A stretch of DNA of 64,000 bases from CBDAQD01 sp965275905 (GTDB lineage Bacteria > Pseudomonadota > Alphaproteobacteria > Rhizobiales > JAJFHC01): positions 22,787 through 86,786 of the forward strand of contig CBDHYJ010000009.1 in the NCBI GenBank assembly GCA_965275905.1, given 5' to 3'. The notes beneath the pieces were generated by a model that did no database searches, was not told where the DNA came from, and saw only the letters and a program-made list of their open reading frames with translations. The position numbers were made by a program, and so were the translations under genes. This document shows positions 56,056 through 64,000 of this stretch, piece after piece. How positions within the stretch are numbered: position 1 is the first letter of the stretch; each line of letters begins with the position of its first letter.

Positions 56056-56517
56056 TCAGGCGGCGGTCAGTTCGCCCCGGATCACGTAACGCAGAATCTC
56101 GACAATCTGTTCCGGTGTCTCGGCCACTGCCAATGCCGCGGCATCGACCTCCTTGAGGGGATGGGTCAGGGACGGATCGTGCATGACCACCAGCGGTTTG
56201 TTGAGCGCTGCGGCGTAGCCCGCGTCGAATGCCGCGTTCCACTGCTTGTACTTGTCGCCGAAACGCACAATGACGACATCGGAGCGCTCGATCAGGGTTC
56301 GGGTCCTGATGGCATTCAGCTTGGCGCCCTTGTGATCTTTCCAGAACGAAGCGTCTTCCGATCCGAGGATCGCAACGCCGCAGTCGTCGCTGGAGTCGTG
56401 ATCGGTGACCGGTGCGGCGAATGCGACCGGCAGACCTGCTGATTCAATACCTTTTTGAATCTGCTCGCGCCAGTCGGTGTGAATCTCGCCGGAGAGATAG
56501 ACGAGCCATTCGTCCAT
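56056..56517 (-). CDS. ytoQ: YtoQ family protein
   Basis: A 153-residue protein matching YtoQ across its length: WLVYLSGEIHTDWREQI, PVTDHDSSDDCG, FWKDHKGAKLNAIRTRTLIE, VVIVRFGDKYKQWNAAFDAG and LKEVDAAALAVAETPEQIV. The fold is related to nucleoside 2-deoxyribosyltransferase-like proteins; the physiological role is unknown. ATG 56517 is preferred because GGGAGG lies eight bases upstream; the upstream extension is not conserved. It converges on the kinase gene with 8 bp between stops. Confidence 0.88.
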   Translation of the reverse strand: MDEWLVYLSGEIHTDWREQIQKGIESAGLPVAFAAPVTDHDSSDDCGVAILGSEDASFWKDHKGAKLNAIRTRTLIERSDVVIVRFGDKYKQWNAAFDAGYAAALNKPLVVMHDPSLTHPLKEVDAAALAVAETPEQIVEILRYVIRGELTAA

Positions 56518-56609
56518 ATCTAAAGCCTCCCTTTGGTGAAACGGAATGGATTGAAGTCGGTGATATAGGGCAAGGCGAGGCGGCTTGCCAGACGTATCCG
56601 CCACCCGGG

Positions 56610-57635
56610 CTAGCGTGCCCTGCTCACGGCCACCAGAGATCCGTCGCTCAGGCCGAGCAGGAAAACTGGGCCATCGGGACCGGCCATCCGTGCCATGTTC
56701 TCGGCGATCATGGCCGGCATGCGTATCGAGGCAAGTGTGACGACCTTGCCCTCCCTGATCTTCACGATCTGGAGCGCACGGCGGGATGCGTCAGGCACGG
56801 CAAGGTCGGCGATGCCGTCGCCGTCGCCGTCGACATCGGCAACGGCGGAGAGATTGAGATTTCGCGATCCGATGGCGTGATTGGAGAAGCCGAACTGCGA
56901 CGCCAGCTTGACGAGCCGATTCTTTCGAAGCGACCAGAATTCGAGCGTGCCGCCGATATGCGGGGTGACGACGATTGCCACGTCGCGGGTTCCGTCGCCG
57001 TCGAAATCGGCAATCCCGGCGACGTTCAGCCACCGGTTCGCACGGCCGATCGGCGCGGTCCGGGCGATCTCGCGAAGCTTGCCGCCCTGCAGTCCGTAGA
57101 CGCCAAGCGAACCGCCGGCATCGCGAAAGGCACGGATGGCGACGACCTCCGCGCGGCCGTCATTGTCGAGATCGGCAAGTCGCGGCGTGATGTCCTCGAA
57201 TACGGCGCTCTCGGGCAGCCGGAAGACGTGGCGATCCCCCGACGCGCTCTCGGCGATCAGCGCGCCGGCCTCGACGGCGTCGCCCAGAACACCGTGACCG
57301 TACCGGCGCGTGGGCTCGGCGAACCAGGCCCGGACGAGACCCCGCCCGCTGCCGCTCGCGACCTCTCCATCCGGCAGACCATCCTTTGGCGCCGCTCGGC
57401 GAGGCGGTTTGCCGGAGCGTTCGAGGCAGACCGTTTCCGCGCAGGAGGTCGCCCGGTGCCAGCCCTTGTCCGTGCGCACGAACGGGCCGCCCCGGCCATG
57501 CCTGATCGCGGATGTCCTGACATCGGATATGCGCTCGATACGCCATTCGCCGGCAACGGCCACCGGACCTGAAGTTGTGAAGGCCGCCAGAAAAAGCAAG
57601 TGGCAGGGCAGCAGCAGCGAAAGACGTGTCAACAT
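56610..57635 (-). CDS. Exported FG-GAP/VCBS repeat beta-propeller protein
   Basis: A 341-residue exported protein with signal peptide (LLLPCHLLFLAAFTTSGPVAVAG) and several FG-GAP-like repeats carrying calcium-binding loops: LADLDNDGRAEVVAIRAF, IADFDGDGTRDVAIV and VADVDGDGDGIADLAVP. Such proteins form beta-propellers on the periplasmic or outer surface. Function is unknown. It is upstream of ytoQ (92 bp gap) on the same strand and divergent from the LysR gene; the 138 bp between them is AT-richer and likely carries both promoters. Confidence 0.8.
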   Translation of the reverse strand: MLTRLSLLLPCHLLFLAAFTTSGPVAVAGEWRIERISDVRTSAIRHGRGGPFVRTDKGWHRATSCAETVCLERSGKPPRRAAPKDGLPDGEVASGSGRGLVRAWFAEPTRRYGHGVLGDAVEAGALIAESASGDRHVFRLPESAVFEDITPRLADLDNDGRAEVVAIRAFRDAGGSLGVYGLQGGKLREIARTAPIGRANRWLNVAGIADFDGDGTRDVAIVVTPHIGGTLEFWSLRKNRLVKLASQFGFSNHAIGSRNLNLSAVADVDGDGDGIADLAVPDASRRALQIVKIREGKVVTLASIRMPAMIAENMARMAGPDGPVFLLGLSDGSLVAVSRAR

Positions 57636-57773
57636 GAGGAAACTCTTTTGAAACCATACCTTACAGCGTCATAGGACAAATCATTCGGAGTTTGCTAGTG
57701 TCGAATCACCGGGTGCTAGGAGCCGGACCGGAACACCTTGCGGGCCCCGCGTGTTCCGTCCAAGGGACGTGTC

Positions 57774-58655
57774 TTGGATATCAAAACTTTACAAACGCTG
57801 GTAGCAATTGCTGACCACGGTTCATTTGCGGAAGCCAGTGACGCAATAGGACTTTCACAGTCCGCGGTCAGCCTGCGGATCAAAGCTCTTGAAGACCGAT
57901 TGGGCGCGGCATTGTTCGACAGGGCCTGCCGGCCTCCGATGCTGAATTCCGAGGGCCATGCCTTCGTGGAGAAAGCCCGTGAGGTCGTCGACGCCTGGGA
58001 AGGCCTGATTACGGAATTCGAGCAGGCGCCGACGATCACGACCCTGAGGCTTGGCGCCGTGCCAAGTTCCGTGTTCGGAACGTTGCCGCCCGGCCTCATG
58101 CTGCTGCGGGAGGCGGAGCCCCAGCTCAAGATCCAGCTCACCACCGCCCTGTCGGACAGGCTTGAGGAAATGGTGCTCAAGAGGGAGCTCGATTGCGCCA
58201 TCGTCAGCGAGACGGTCACGCTTCCGCCGGGACTGCGCTGGTACGATTTCGCCCGCGAGCAGTTGACGGTCATCGCGCCTGCCGGCGTCACGGGCAAGTC
58301 GGACACGGAGCTGTTTTCCGCGGCACCCTATATCCGCTTCAAGAAACACGCCTGGGCCGGGCAGCTCATAGAGCAGGAAATCAAGCGGCGCGGAATAAAG
58401 CTGAACGTGGCCATGGAGGTCGATACGCTTGACGGCATAACCCACCTGGTGGCCAGCGGCGTCGGCATCTCGGTGGTCCCGCAACGTCCGGCCGGCAGCC
58501 CGTTCCCGGACTCGATCCGCGCGGTTCCGTTCGGTGATCCGCCGGTGCACAGGGTGCTGGGCCTTATCGAGCGGGTCGACAACAGACGCGGCGCCATAAC
58601 GGCGCTGCTGCACCGCGCGCTCAGTGACACGGCCGATCAAATCTATTCCGATTAG
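57774..58655 (+). CDS. LysR-family transcription regulator
   Basis: A 293-residue activator/repressor with an N-terminal winged helix (LDIKTLQTLVAIADHGSFAE, then LSQSAVSLRIKALEDRLGAALF) and a periplasmic-binding-protein-like effector domain. The start is TTG 57774: AAGGGA lies six bases upstream and the first residues match typical LysR starts. It is followed, after a 150-bp gap with two dyads of T-N11-A type, by the acyl-CoA-dehydrogenase-like and TPP-enzyme genes, which are its likely targets even though the genes are not divergent. Confidence 0.9.
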   Translation: MDIKTLQTLVAIADHGSFAEASDAIGLSQSAVSLRIKALEDRLGAALFDRACRPPMLNSEGHAFVEKAREVVDAWEGLITEFEQAPTITTLRLGAVPSSVFGTLPPGLMLLREAEPQLKIQLTTALSDRLEEMVLKRELDCAIVSETVTLPPGLRWYDFAREQLTVIAPAGVTGKSDTELFSAAPYIRFKKHAWAGQLIEQEIKRRGIKLNVAMEVDTLDGITHLVASGVGISVVPQRPAGSPFPDSIRAVPFGDPPVHRVLGLIERVDNRRGAITALLHRALSDTADQIYSD

Positions 58656-58691
58656 AGAGTAGTTCGCGCGGGAATCCGGGCCGCCCATCCA

Positions 58692-58740
58692 TTGATTGAG
58701 CATTTCTCAATCAAATCTTTCGGAAATTGATCTTGCTCAA
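58692..58740 (+). promoter_or_regulatory. Paired LysR-type operator dyads
   Basis: A perfect 9-5-9 inverted repeat (TTGATTGAG at 58692-58700, CTCAATCAA at 58706-58714) contains a T-N11-A core. A second, weaker dyad (TTGA at 58727, TCAA at 58737) is centred about 30 bp away, three helical turns. This resembles the recognition and activation sites of LysR regulators, and it lies between the lysR gene and the acyl-CoA-dehydrogenase-like gene. Confidence 0.6.
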
Positions 58741-58805
58741 ATTGCGCAGGGAGTGCGACCCTGTCCGCAGCACGTTCAACCTGCCTAATTTCCGGGAATT
58801 ACAGA

Positions 58806-60020
58806 ATGTTTGAACTTACGGATGCCCAGGAAGCGCTGCAAATGCGCGCCCGGGACCTCGCCCGTGGCCATGTCGCCGCGCGGGCGGCGGAGGTCGACCG
58901 TACCGAGGAGTATCCTTGGGACACTGTCGAAAAGCTGACCGAAGCGGGCTTCATGGGAATGACGATTCCGGAGGCCTATGGCGGGCAGGGGCTCAGCTAT
59001 TTCGACACCGTCCTCGTGATTGAGGAAATGGCCAAGGTGTGCGGCGTGACCGCGCGCATTGTCGTCGAGGGCAATATGGGCGCGATCGGCGCGATCCTGC
59101 GCTACGGCGACGAGCGCCAGCGCCAGGCCGCCTCCGCTTCGGTGCTCGGCGGCGACAAGCCGGCGATCTGCATCACCGAGCCCGGTGCCGGCAGCGCGGC
59201 GACGGAGATGACGACCACCGCGGTGAAACAGGGCGACAGGTATGTGCTTAACGGCACCAAGCACTGGATCACGGGCGGCGGCGTGTCCCGTCTGCATCTG
59301 ATCTTCGCGCGCCTCGTCGAGGATGGCGAGTTTCAGGGCATCGCCGGGTTCATCGCCTATCGCGATGAAGACGAGGGACTCGTCCTCGGCGACCGGGAGC
59401 CGGCCATGGGCCTGCGCGGCATTCCCGAAACCAAGGTGCATTTCGAGGATCTGACTCTCGGGGCCGACCGGATCATCGTGCCGACCGAAGGCATCAAGCG
59501 CGGGTTCGCCGGTCTCATGAACGCCTATAACGGGCAGCGCGTCGGTGCGGGGACAGTGGCCATGGGCATTGCCCAGGGCGCATACGAGGTCGCGCTCGAC
59601 TACACCAAGGAGCGCGAGCAGTTCGGGCGGCCGCTGTGCGAGTTTCAGGGTCTGCAGTGGATGCTGGCGGACATGCGCACCGGTCTTGATTCAGCGCGGC
59701 TGATGATCTGGAGTGCCGCGGCCAGCGCGCAGTCCGGCAACACCGGGTTTCCCGATCCGCTCAAGGCCGCACAGGCCAAGCTGCTCGCGTCCGAGACGGC
59801 GATCAAGGTCGCCAACGATGCCCTGCAACTGCACGGTGCCATGGGCTATTCGCGCAACCTGCCGCTCGAACGCATGGCGCGGGACGCCCGCATGTTCACC
59901 ATCGGCGGCGGTACGGCGCAGATGCTGCGCAACCTCATTGCCGGGCAGGTGCTCGACCGCAAGGTGCCGCAGACGCGCGACGGTTACGCAAAACTTGCCG
60001 GGCGGGAAGCCGCGCAATGA
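58806..60020 (+). CDS. Acyl-CoA dehydrogenase-family flavoprotein without the catalytic Glu (desulfinase-like)
   Basis: A 404-residue ACAD-fold flavoenzyme with normal FAD/acyl-CoA motifs (ICITEPGAGSAATEM, KHWITGGGV, REQFGRPLCEFQ, LQLHGAMGYSRN). At the C-terminal position where most ACADs have the base in a YEGTxQ motif, this protein has IGGGTAQ (about 366-372). At the alternative base position of isovaleryl-type enzymes it has Gln 244. It has Arg 84. From memory, 3-sulfinopropanoyl-CoA desulfinase shows just such changes, including a functional Arg at 84, so this may act on a sulfinate CoA-ester rather than dehydrogenate. The next gene overlaps by 4 bp. Substrate is inference. Confidence 0.75.
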   Translation: MFELTDAQEALQMRARDLARGHVAARAAEVDRTEEYPWDTVEKLTEAGFMGMTIPEAYGGQGLSYFDTVLVIEEMAKVCGVTARIVVEGNMGAIGAILRYGDERQRQAASASVLGGDKPAICITEPGAGSAATEMTTTAVKQGDRYVLNGTKHWITGGGVSRLHLIFARLVEDGEFQGIAGFIAYRDEDEGLVLGDREPAMGLRGIPETKVHFEDLTLGADRIIVPTEGIKRGFAGLMNAYNGQRVGAGTVAMGIAQGAYEVALDYTKEREQFGRPLCEFQGLQWMLADMRTGLDSARLMIWSAAASAQSGNTGFPDPLKAAQAKLLASETAIKVANDALQLHGAMGYSRNLPLERMARDARMFTIGGGTAQMLRNLIAGQVLDRKVPQTRDGYAKLAGREAAQ

Positions 60021-61624
60021 CGACGGCATCGGAGGTCATTGCCGCCCGGCTGAGGGATGCCGGCTGCACCCATGCTTTCGGCATTCCCGGCGGCGAAGTG
60101 CTGTCTCTCATGGACGCGCTGCATCATGCGGGCATCAAAGTCGTGCTTTCCAAACACGAAAACTGCGCCGGGTTCATGGGCGAGGGCGTCCATCACGCCA
60201 ACGGGGCGCCCGCGATCCTGTTCGCCACGATCGGTCCCGGGATCGCCAACGCGGTGAATGTGATCGCGAACGCCTGGCAGGACCGGGTGCCGATGATCGT
60301 TCTGACCGGCTGCGTGCCGGCGCTGGAGCAGCATACCTACACGCACCAGGTGTTCGACCACGTGAAGATGTGCGAGACGGTGGCCAAGGCCGCCTTCCGT
60401 GTCGAGCCGGGAACGGCGGGGGTGATTATCGACAAGGCGCTGGCGATCGCGTGCGAGGGACGGCCAGGCCCGGTCGTGCTCGACGTGCCGATCGATGTGC
60501 AGAAAGCGGCGTATGACGGCTGGCACACCCCGCGCCGGGCGATGCCGGTGGCAACGGTTCCGGCCGAAGGCGCCGACCTCAAGGCCGCGAGGGCGTGGCT
60601 CGCCGAGGCCGAACGGCCGGTCATGATTGCCGGGGTCGACGTGCTGACCCAGCGGTCGGAGGCCCAGGTGGAGGCATTCTGCCGCCAGCATTCGGTCCCG
60701 CTCATTACGACCTACAAGGCCAAGGGCATACTGCCCGAGGACGACGACCTTTCGCTCGGCGGAGCCGGCCTGTCGCCGAACGCCGACGCCGTCCTGATGC
60801 CGCTGCTGGAGCAGTCGGACCTGATCCTGCTTGCGGGCTACGACCCGATCGAGATGCGCATAGGGTGGCGCGATCCGTGGCCGGCCGGCGCGCGGGTGGT
60901 CGACATTTCAGCGGAGTCGAACACGCATTACATGCATCAGGCCGCGATCAACATTGTCGGCGACGTCGGGGCGACTCTCGAGGTGATCGGGCGCGGCGTC
61001 GGGGAAAAACGGACCTGGACGGGCGGAGAGATCGACGAGGCGCGCCACGCCCTGCGCACGCTCGGCAGAACGGACGAGGAGTGGGGACCGGCGGCGGTCA
61101 TCGACGTCTGCCGCGACGTCCTGCCCCGCGATACCGTCATCACCGTGGACAGCGGTGCGCACAGGATCGTGCTGAGCCAGCTCTGGGAGGCCTATCAGCC
61201 GCGCGGCGTGCTGCAGTCGACCGCGCTGTGCACCATGGGCTGCGCGGTGCCGCTGGCGATGGGCCGCAAGATCGCCGAACCCGACCGGCCGGTCGTGGCA
61301 TTCGTGGGCGATGCCGGTCTGGAGATGTTCCTCGGTGAACTGGCGACCGCCCGGGATCTCAAGCTCGGCATTCCGATCGTGGTTTTCATCGACGAGCAGC
61401 TCGGCCTGATCGAGCTCAAGCAGCGCGGCAACCAGATGGAGAACCTGGCCGTCGAGTTCGGTGCGACGGACTTTCCGGCCGTCGCCAAGGCACTCGGCGG
61501 CGAAGGAGTCTGGTGCAGATACCGCGAGAGCCTGTCGGTGGCGCTCAAGCAGGCGCTGGAGCGGGACACGTTCACTGTCATCGCGGCCGTGATCGGGTCC
61601 CAGGCCTATGACGGCCGGATCTGA
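60017..61624 (+). CDS. Thiamine-pyrophosphate enzyme, acetolactate synthase-like
   Basis: A 535-residue TPP enzyme of the acetolactate synthase/2-oxoacid decarboxylase superfamily, with N-terminal domain SKHENCAGFMGEGV (conserved Glu that activates TPP), central domain and the TPP-binding C-terminal domain. The TPP motif GDAGLEMFLGELATA followed by VVFIDEQLG has GDA instead of GDG and Asp-Glu where most have Asn-Asn, so it is a divergent member. Possible roles include sulfoacetaldehyde acetyltransferase-like, sulfopyruvate or other 2-oxoacid decarboxylation. It starts inside the stop of the ACAD-like gene (4-bp overlap) and is under the same presumed LysR control. Confidence 0.8.
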   Translation: MTTASEVIAARLRDAGCTHAFGIPGGEVLSLMDALHHAGIKVVLSKHENCAGFMGEGVHHANGAPAILFATIGPGIANAVNVIANAWQDRVPMIVLTGCVPALEQHTYTHQVFDHVKMCETVAKAAFRVEPGTAGVIIDKALAIACEGRPGPVVLDVPIDVQKAAYDGWHTPRRAMPVATVPAEGADLKAARAWLAEAERPVMIAGVDVLTQRSEAQVEAFCRQHSVPLITTYKAKGILPEDDDLSLGGAGLSPNADAVLMPLLEQSDLILLAGYDPIEMRIGWRDPWPAGARVVDISAESNTHYMHQAAINIVGDVGATLEVIGRGVGEKRTWTGGEIDEARHALRTLGRTDEEWGPAAVIDVCRDVLPRDTVITVDSGAHRIVLSQLWEAYQPRGVLQSTALCTMGCAVPLAMGRKIAEPDRPVVAFVGDAGLEMFLGELATARDLKLGIPIVVFIDEQLGLIELKQRGNQMENLAVEFGATDFPAVAKALGGEGVWCRYRESLSVALKQALERDTFTVIAAVIGSQAYDGRI

Positions 61625-61647
61625 CGTGCGGAGCGGCAGTGGATGTC

Positions 61648-62415
61648 ATGACGGACACTGAAGAGATCACGCCGGCGGAACCGGAGCGCGAACGCGTGGT
61701 CTCGATCTGGCGAGGCGGTGCCGACGGCGGTTTCGAGCGCTACCGGGTGCCGGTTCGCGAAAGCCAGACCATTCTCGACGTCGTGACCTGGGTACAGCGC
61801 CATATCGATTCCACGCTGACCTACCGCTTTGCCTGCAGGGTGGGCATGTGCGGGTCCTGTGCCATGATGGTCAACGGCATTCCGCGCTGGACCTGCCGGA
61901 CCCATGTCGACAAGGCGGCCGGCGGCAGTGCGAACGGGCCATCGAGATCGCGCCGCTGCGGAACTTTCCGGTCATCAAGGATCTGGTCGGCGACATGGAC
62001 CGAGTTCTTCGACAAATGGATCGGTGCTGACGGCCGGTTCGTGCCGACCGCGACCACGCGAGGACGATGTCGAGGCCGTTGATCCCGCGTCCGACGCCCC
62101 GCGTCGCCGCCGATGCCGGGATCGAGTGCATCAACTGCGCCGTCTGCTATGCGGCTTGCGATACGTGGCGGGCAATCCACGACTATCTGGGACCGGCGGC
62201 GCTCAACCGGGCCTGGACGCTGATGAACGATGATGCCGACGACGGCGACGGGAGCGGCATTTTGGACGGCGTCACCGGGCAAGGGTGGCTGCCATAACTG
62301 CCACAGCCATCAGAGCTGCACGACATATTGCCCGAACGGTCTCAACCCGACCGCCTCGATCGCCGGACTGAAAGCGGGCCATGACTGCGCGCGGCGCCTT
62401 CGAAGGGGAAAACTG
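61648..62415 (+). pseudogene. Succinate dehydrogenase/fumarate reductase iron-sulfur subunit, frameshifted
   Basis: Begins 23 bases after the TPP gene (ATG 61648; GTG 61639 is possible). Fragments in different frames join into one SdhB/FrdB: the [2Fe-2S] motif CRVGMCGSCAMMVNG then WTCRTH in one frame to about 61915, then APLRNFPVIKDLVGDMDRV in another, then ECINCAVCYAACDTW (4Fe-4S) in a third from about 62110, then CHNCHSHQSCTTYCPNG and SIAGLK in a fourth from about 62285. Every expected Cys cluster is preserved in amino acid terms, so the breaks are single-base indels rather than decay. Sequencing or assembly error is the most likely reason. Confidence 0.75.
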
Positions 62416-62424
62416 CTGAGGCTG

Positions 62425-63150
62425 ATGTTGGACTCTACGCCTCTACCTCGCTGCAGCGCCTCACCGCCCTGATCATGGCGCCGCTGGTGGATCGGCCATA
62501 TCGCCGTGATGATCTACGCCGTGCAGCAAGGCGGCCTCGACGCGGCAGAGAGATTCTCGGGCGGACGCAGGGCAGCAGTCTTCTGGGGCGCGTTCTACGG
62601 GCTGTTTGTGGTCGCGGTCTCGATCCACGGCGCGATCGGGCTGCGCAACATCGCCAGGAATGGCGGGCATCGGGCATCGGCTGCGCGGCTCGATGCGGTC
62701 TGCACTTGACCTGGGGATCGGGCTTGAGTGGCCACTCGGCGGGTTGGCCGTCGCCGGTTTGGTGCTGACATGGTGGACGACCATGAAGCTATCGCATCGT
62801 CGACAGGCGCTTTGGCTGGCCTATATCCTGCACCGCCTGTCCGGCCTATCTGGCCCTGGCCCTGTTCCTGCCGGTTCATTTCTACGTGCTTGCCGCTGTC
62901 GCTGGAACGGGACCGAGACGCTCTCGACGGGTTCCTGCACCTGGACCGAAAGTCCGCTGGTCAAGGTGGCGGAGTTTGCGGGCTGGTGTTTCTGCTGGCC
63001 GTTCATTTTTTCGGCGGGCTGCGCCTGTTGGCGCTGGAATGGCTGCCCTGGTCGCGACGGCCAGAAGACCTACGCCGCGGCGCTGATCGCCGGCCGGCGG
63101 CTCGCTGTCCTCTCGCCTGCTCCTTCTTTCTGCAACTGCGGTGCCTGATC
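62425..63150 (+). pseudogene. Succinate dehydrogenase/fumarate reductase membrane anchor, frameshifted
   Basis: Hydrophobic cytochrome-b-type subunit in pieces. GLYASTSLQRLTALIMAPL reads from about 62430; an extra G near 62490 shifts the frame before VIGHIAVMIYAVQ-like sequence, and later frames give FWGAFYGLFVVAVSIHGAIG (about 62580-62650), then HRLSG and LPVHFY (about 62830-62885), and VFLLAVHFFGGLRLLALEWLP (about 62985-63050). The His residues in the membrane helices are the expected haem ligands. The organisation looks like a fused or adjacent pair of anchors between the iron-sulfur and flavoprotein genes. Exact ends cannot be fixed because of the indels. Confidence 0.65.
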
Positions 63151-63168
63151 GGGAATGCCCCTGATGAG

Positions 63169-64000
63169 ATGCAGATGATCGACCGGCACGACACCGACAT
63201 CCTGATCCTCGGCTCGGGCGGGGCCGGGCTGTTCGCCGCGCTGCATGCCCATGCAATCCGCGCCAATCCGGATCTCGAGGGTTACGCTCGCGGTCAAGGG
63301 CCTGATCGGCAAATGCGGCTGCACGCGCATGGTCCAGGGCGGCTACAACGTTGCGCTCGGGCCGGGCGACACGGTCGAGCGCCATTTCATGGACACGATC
63401 GTCGGCGGCAAGTGGCTGCCCGACCAGGACACTGGCCTGGCGCCTGGTGCAAAGACGGCGGTCACGTGCGGATCCTGGAACTGGAGAACGAGATCGGCTG
63501 CTTCTTCGACCGTAATCCGGACGGCACGCTGCACGGCACAAGGCCTTCGCCGGGCAGACATTCGACCGAACCGTGCACAAGGGCGATCTGACCGGCATCG
63601 AGATCATCAACCGGCTGATGGAACAGGTCCTGGGCGCGCCCGATCGACCGGCTGGAGGAACATCGCGCCATCGCGCTGATCCCGACGGGTCCGGCGAGCG
63701 CCTGGCCGGCGTCCTCATGATCGACATGCGCACCGGCGCTTCCGTCTCGTTCAGGCCAAGGCCGTCCTGCTGGCGACCGGCGGCGGGCCGACCATGTACC
63801 GCTATCACACGCCCTCGGGCGACAAGTCCATGGATGGTCTCGCAATGGCGCTGCGGGCCGGGCTTTCGTTGCGCGACATGGAAATGGTGCAGTTCCATCC
63901 GACCGGCCTGCTCGCCGGTCCCGATACGCGGATGACGGGCACGGTGCTGGAGGAGGGGCTGCGCGGGGCGGGCGGATACCTGCTTGACGGTGATGGCCGG
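63169..64000 (+). pseudogene. Succinate dehydrogenase/fumarate reductase flavoprotein, frameshifted and cut by the window end
   Basis: Starts near ATG 63169 with DTDILILGSGGAGLFAALHAH (FAD-binding). An extra G around 63279 shifts the frame before VKGLIGKCGCTRMVQGGYN; further single-base changes around 63430-63475, 63610-63700 and 63740 break it again. From about 63750 to the window end the frame is clean: AVLLATGGGPTMYRYHTPSG, then RDMEMVQFHPTGLLAGP and GTVLEEGLRGAGGYL, the substrate-binding region of the family. The gene continues past the window. The intact last 250 bases show that the family assignment is sound and that the breaks are local. Confidence 0.75.

Overview
The window is a chromosomal segment of a high-GC alphaproteobacterium, probably a marine or Rhodospirillales-like lineage. 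The evidence is lineage-typical families (DUF992, YtoQ, PAS-7 hybrid kinase, a DddP-type M24 protein), GC-rich codon use and several TTAA-N7-TTAA boxes, which match the alphaproteobacterial cell-cycle regulator CtrA. No rRNA, tRNA, insertion sequence or CRISPR array was seen.

Layout. 1-9.3 kb: a betaine/choline-type ABC transporter (binding protein, ATPase, fused double permease), an aldehyde dehydrogenase, D-aminoacyl-tRNA deacylase, a D-arginine-dehydrogenase-like flavoenzyme, an MltB-type lytic transglycosylase and a small flavodoxin-fold protein. 10.2-39.6 kb: a large surface-adhesin island. It holds two TolC-family proteins (one with a 570-residue repeat-bearing N-terminal extension), a LapB-type type I secretion ATPase, two giant RTX adhesins (3186 and 1636 residues), an RHH-PAS regulator between them, two paralogous small GHKL-like proteins each placed behind an adhesin, a Cache-PAS-degenerate HD-GYP membrane protein, a LapG-type cysteine protease and an HlyD-type adaptor. 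39.8-50.4 kb: a leftward catabolic gene set (DddP-like M24 enzyme, acetylpolyamine amidohydrolase, two NAD(P)H oxidoreductases, FAD-linked oxidase, cytosine-deaminase-like enzyme, NitT/TauT-type ABC transporter, creatininase), with RidA divergent. 50.4-57.6 kb: an SUMF1-like lipoprotein-style protein, DUF992, a soluble hybrid histidine kinase with four PAS-7 domains, YtoQ and an FG-GAP protein. 57.7-61.6 kb: a LysR regulator, an acyl-CoA-dehydrogenase relative lacking its catalytic glutamate (desulfinase-like) and a TPP enzyme. 61.6-64 kb: a succinate dehydrogenase/fumarate reductase-like operon riddled with single-base indels.

How the island may work (inference). The type I system exports two adhesins that share a ~150-residue N-terminal retention module ending in a di-alanine LapG-like cleavage site. 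The LapG-type protease would release them. The usual LapD receptor is absent; its place is taken by a Cache-TM-PAS protein with an HD-GYP domain that has lost most metal ligands but keeps the GYP loop. The most novel elements are the two GHKL-like proteins, whose motif order looks circularly permuted (G1-like strand before the N-box), each encoded downstream of an adhesin. CtrA-like boxes precede the TolC fusion gene, the second GHKL gene (three in phase) and the hybrid kinase; imperfect versions precede lapB and the first adhesin.
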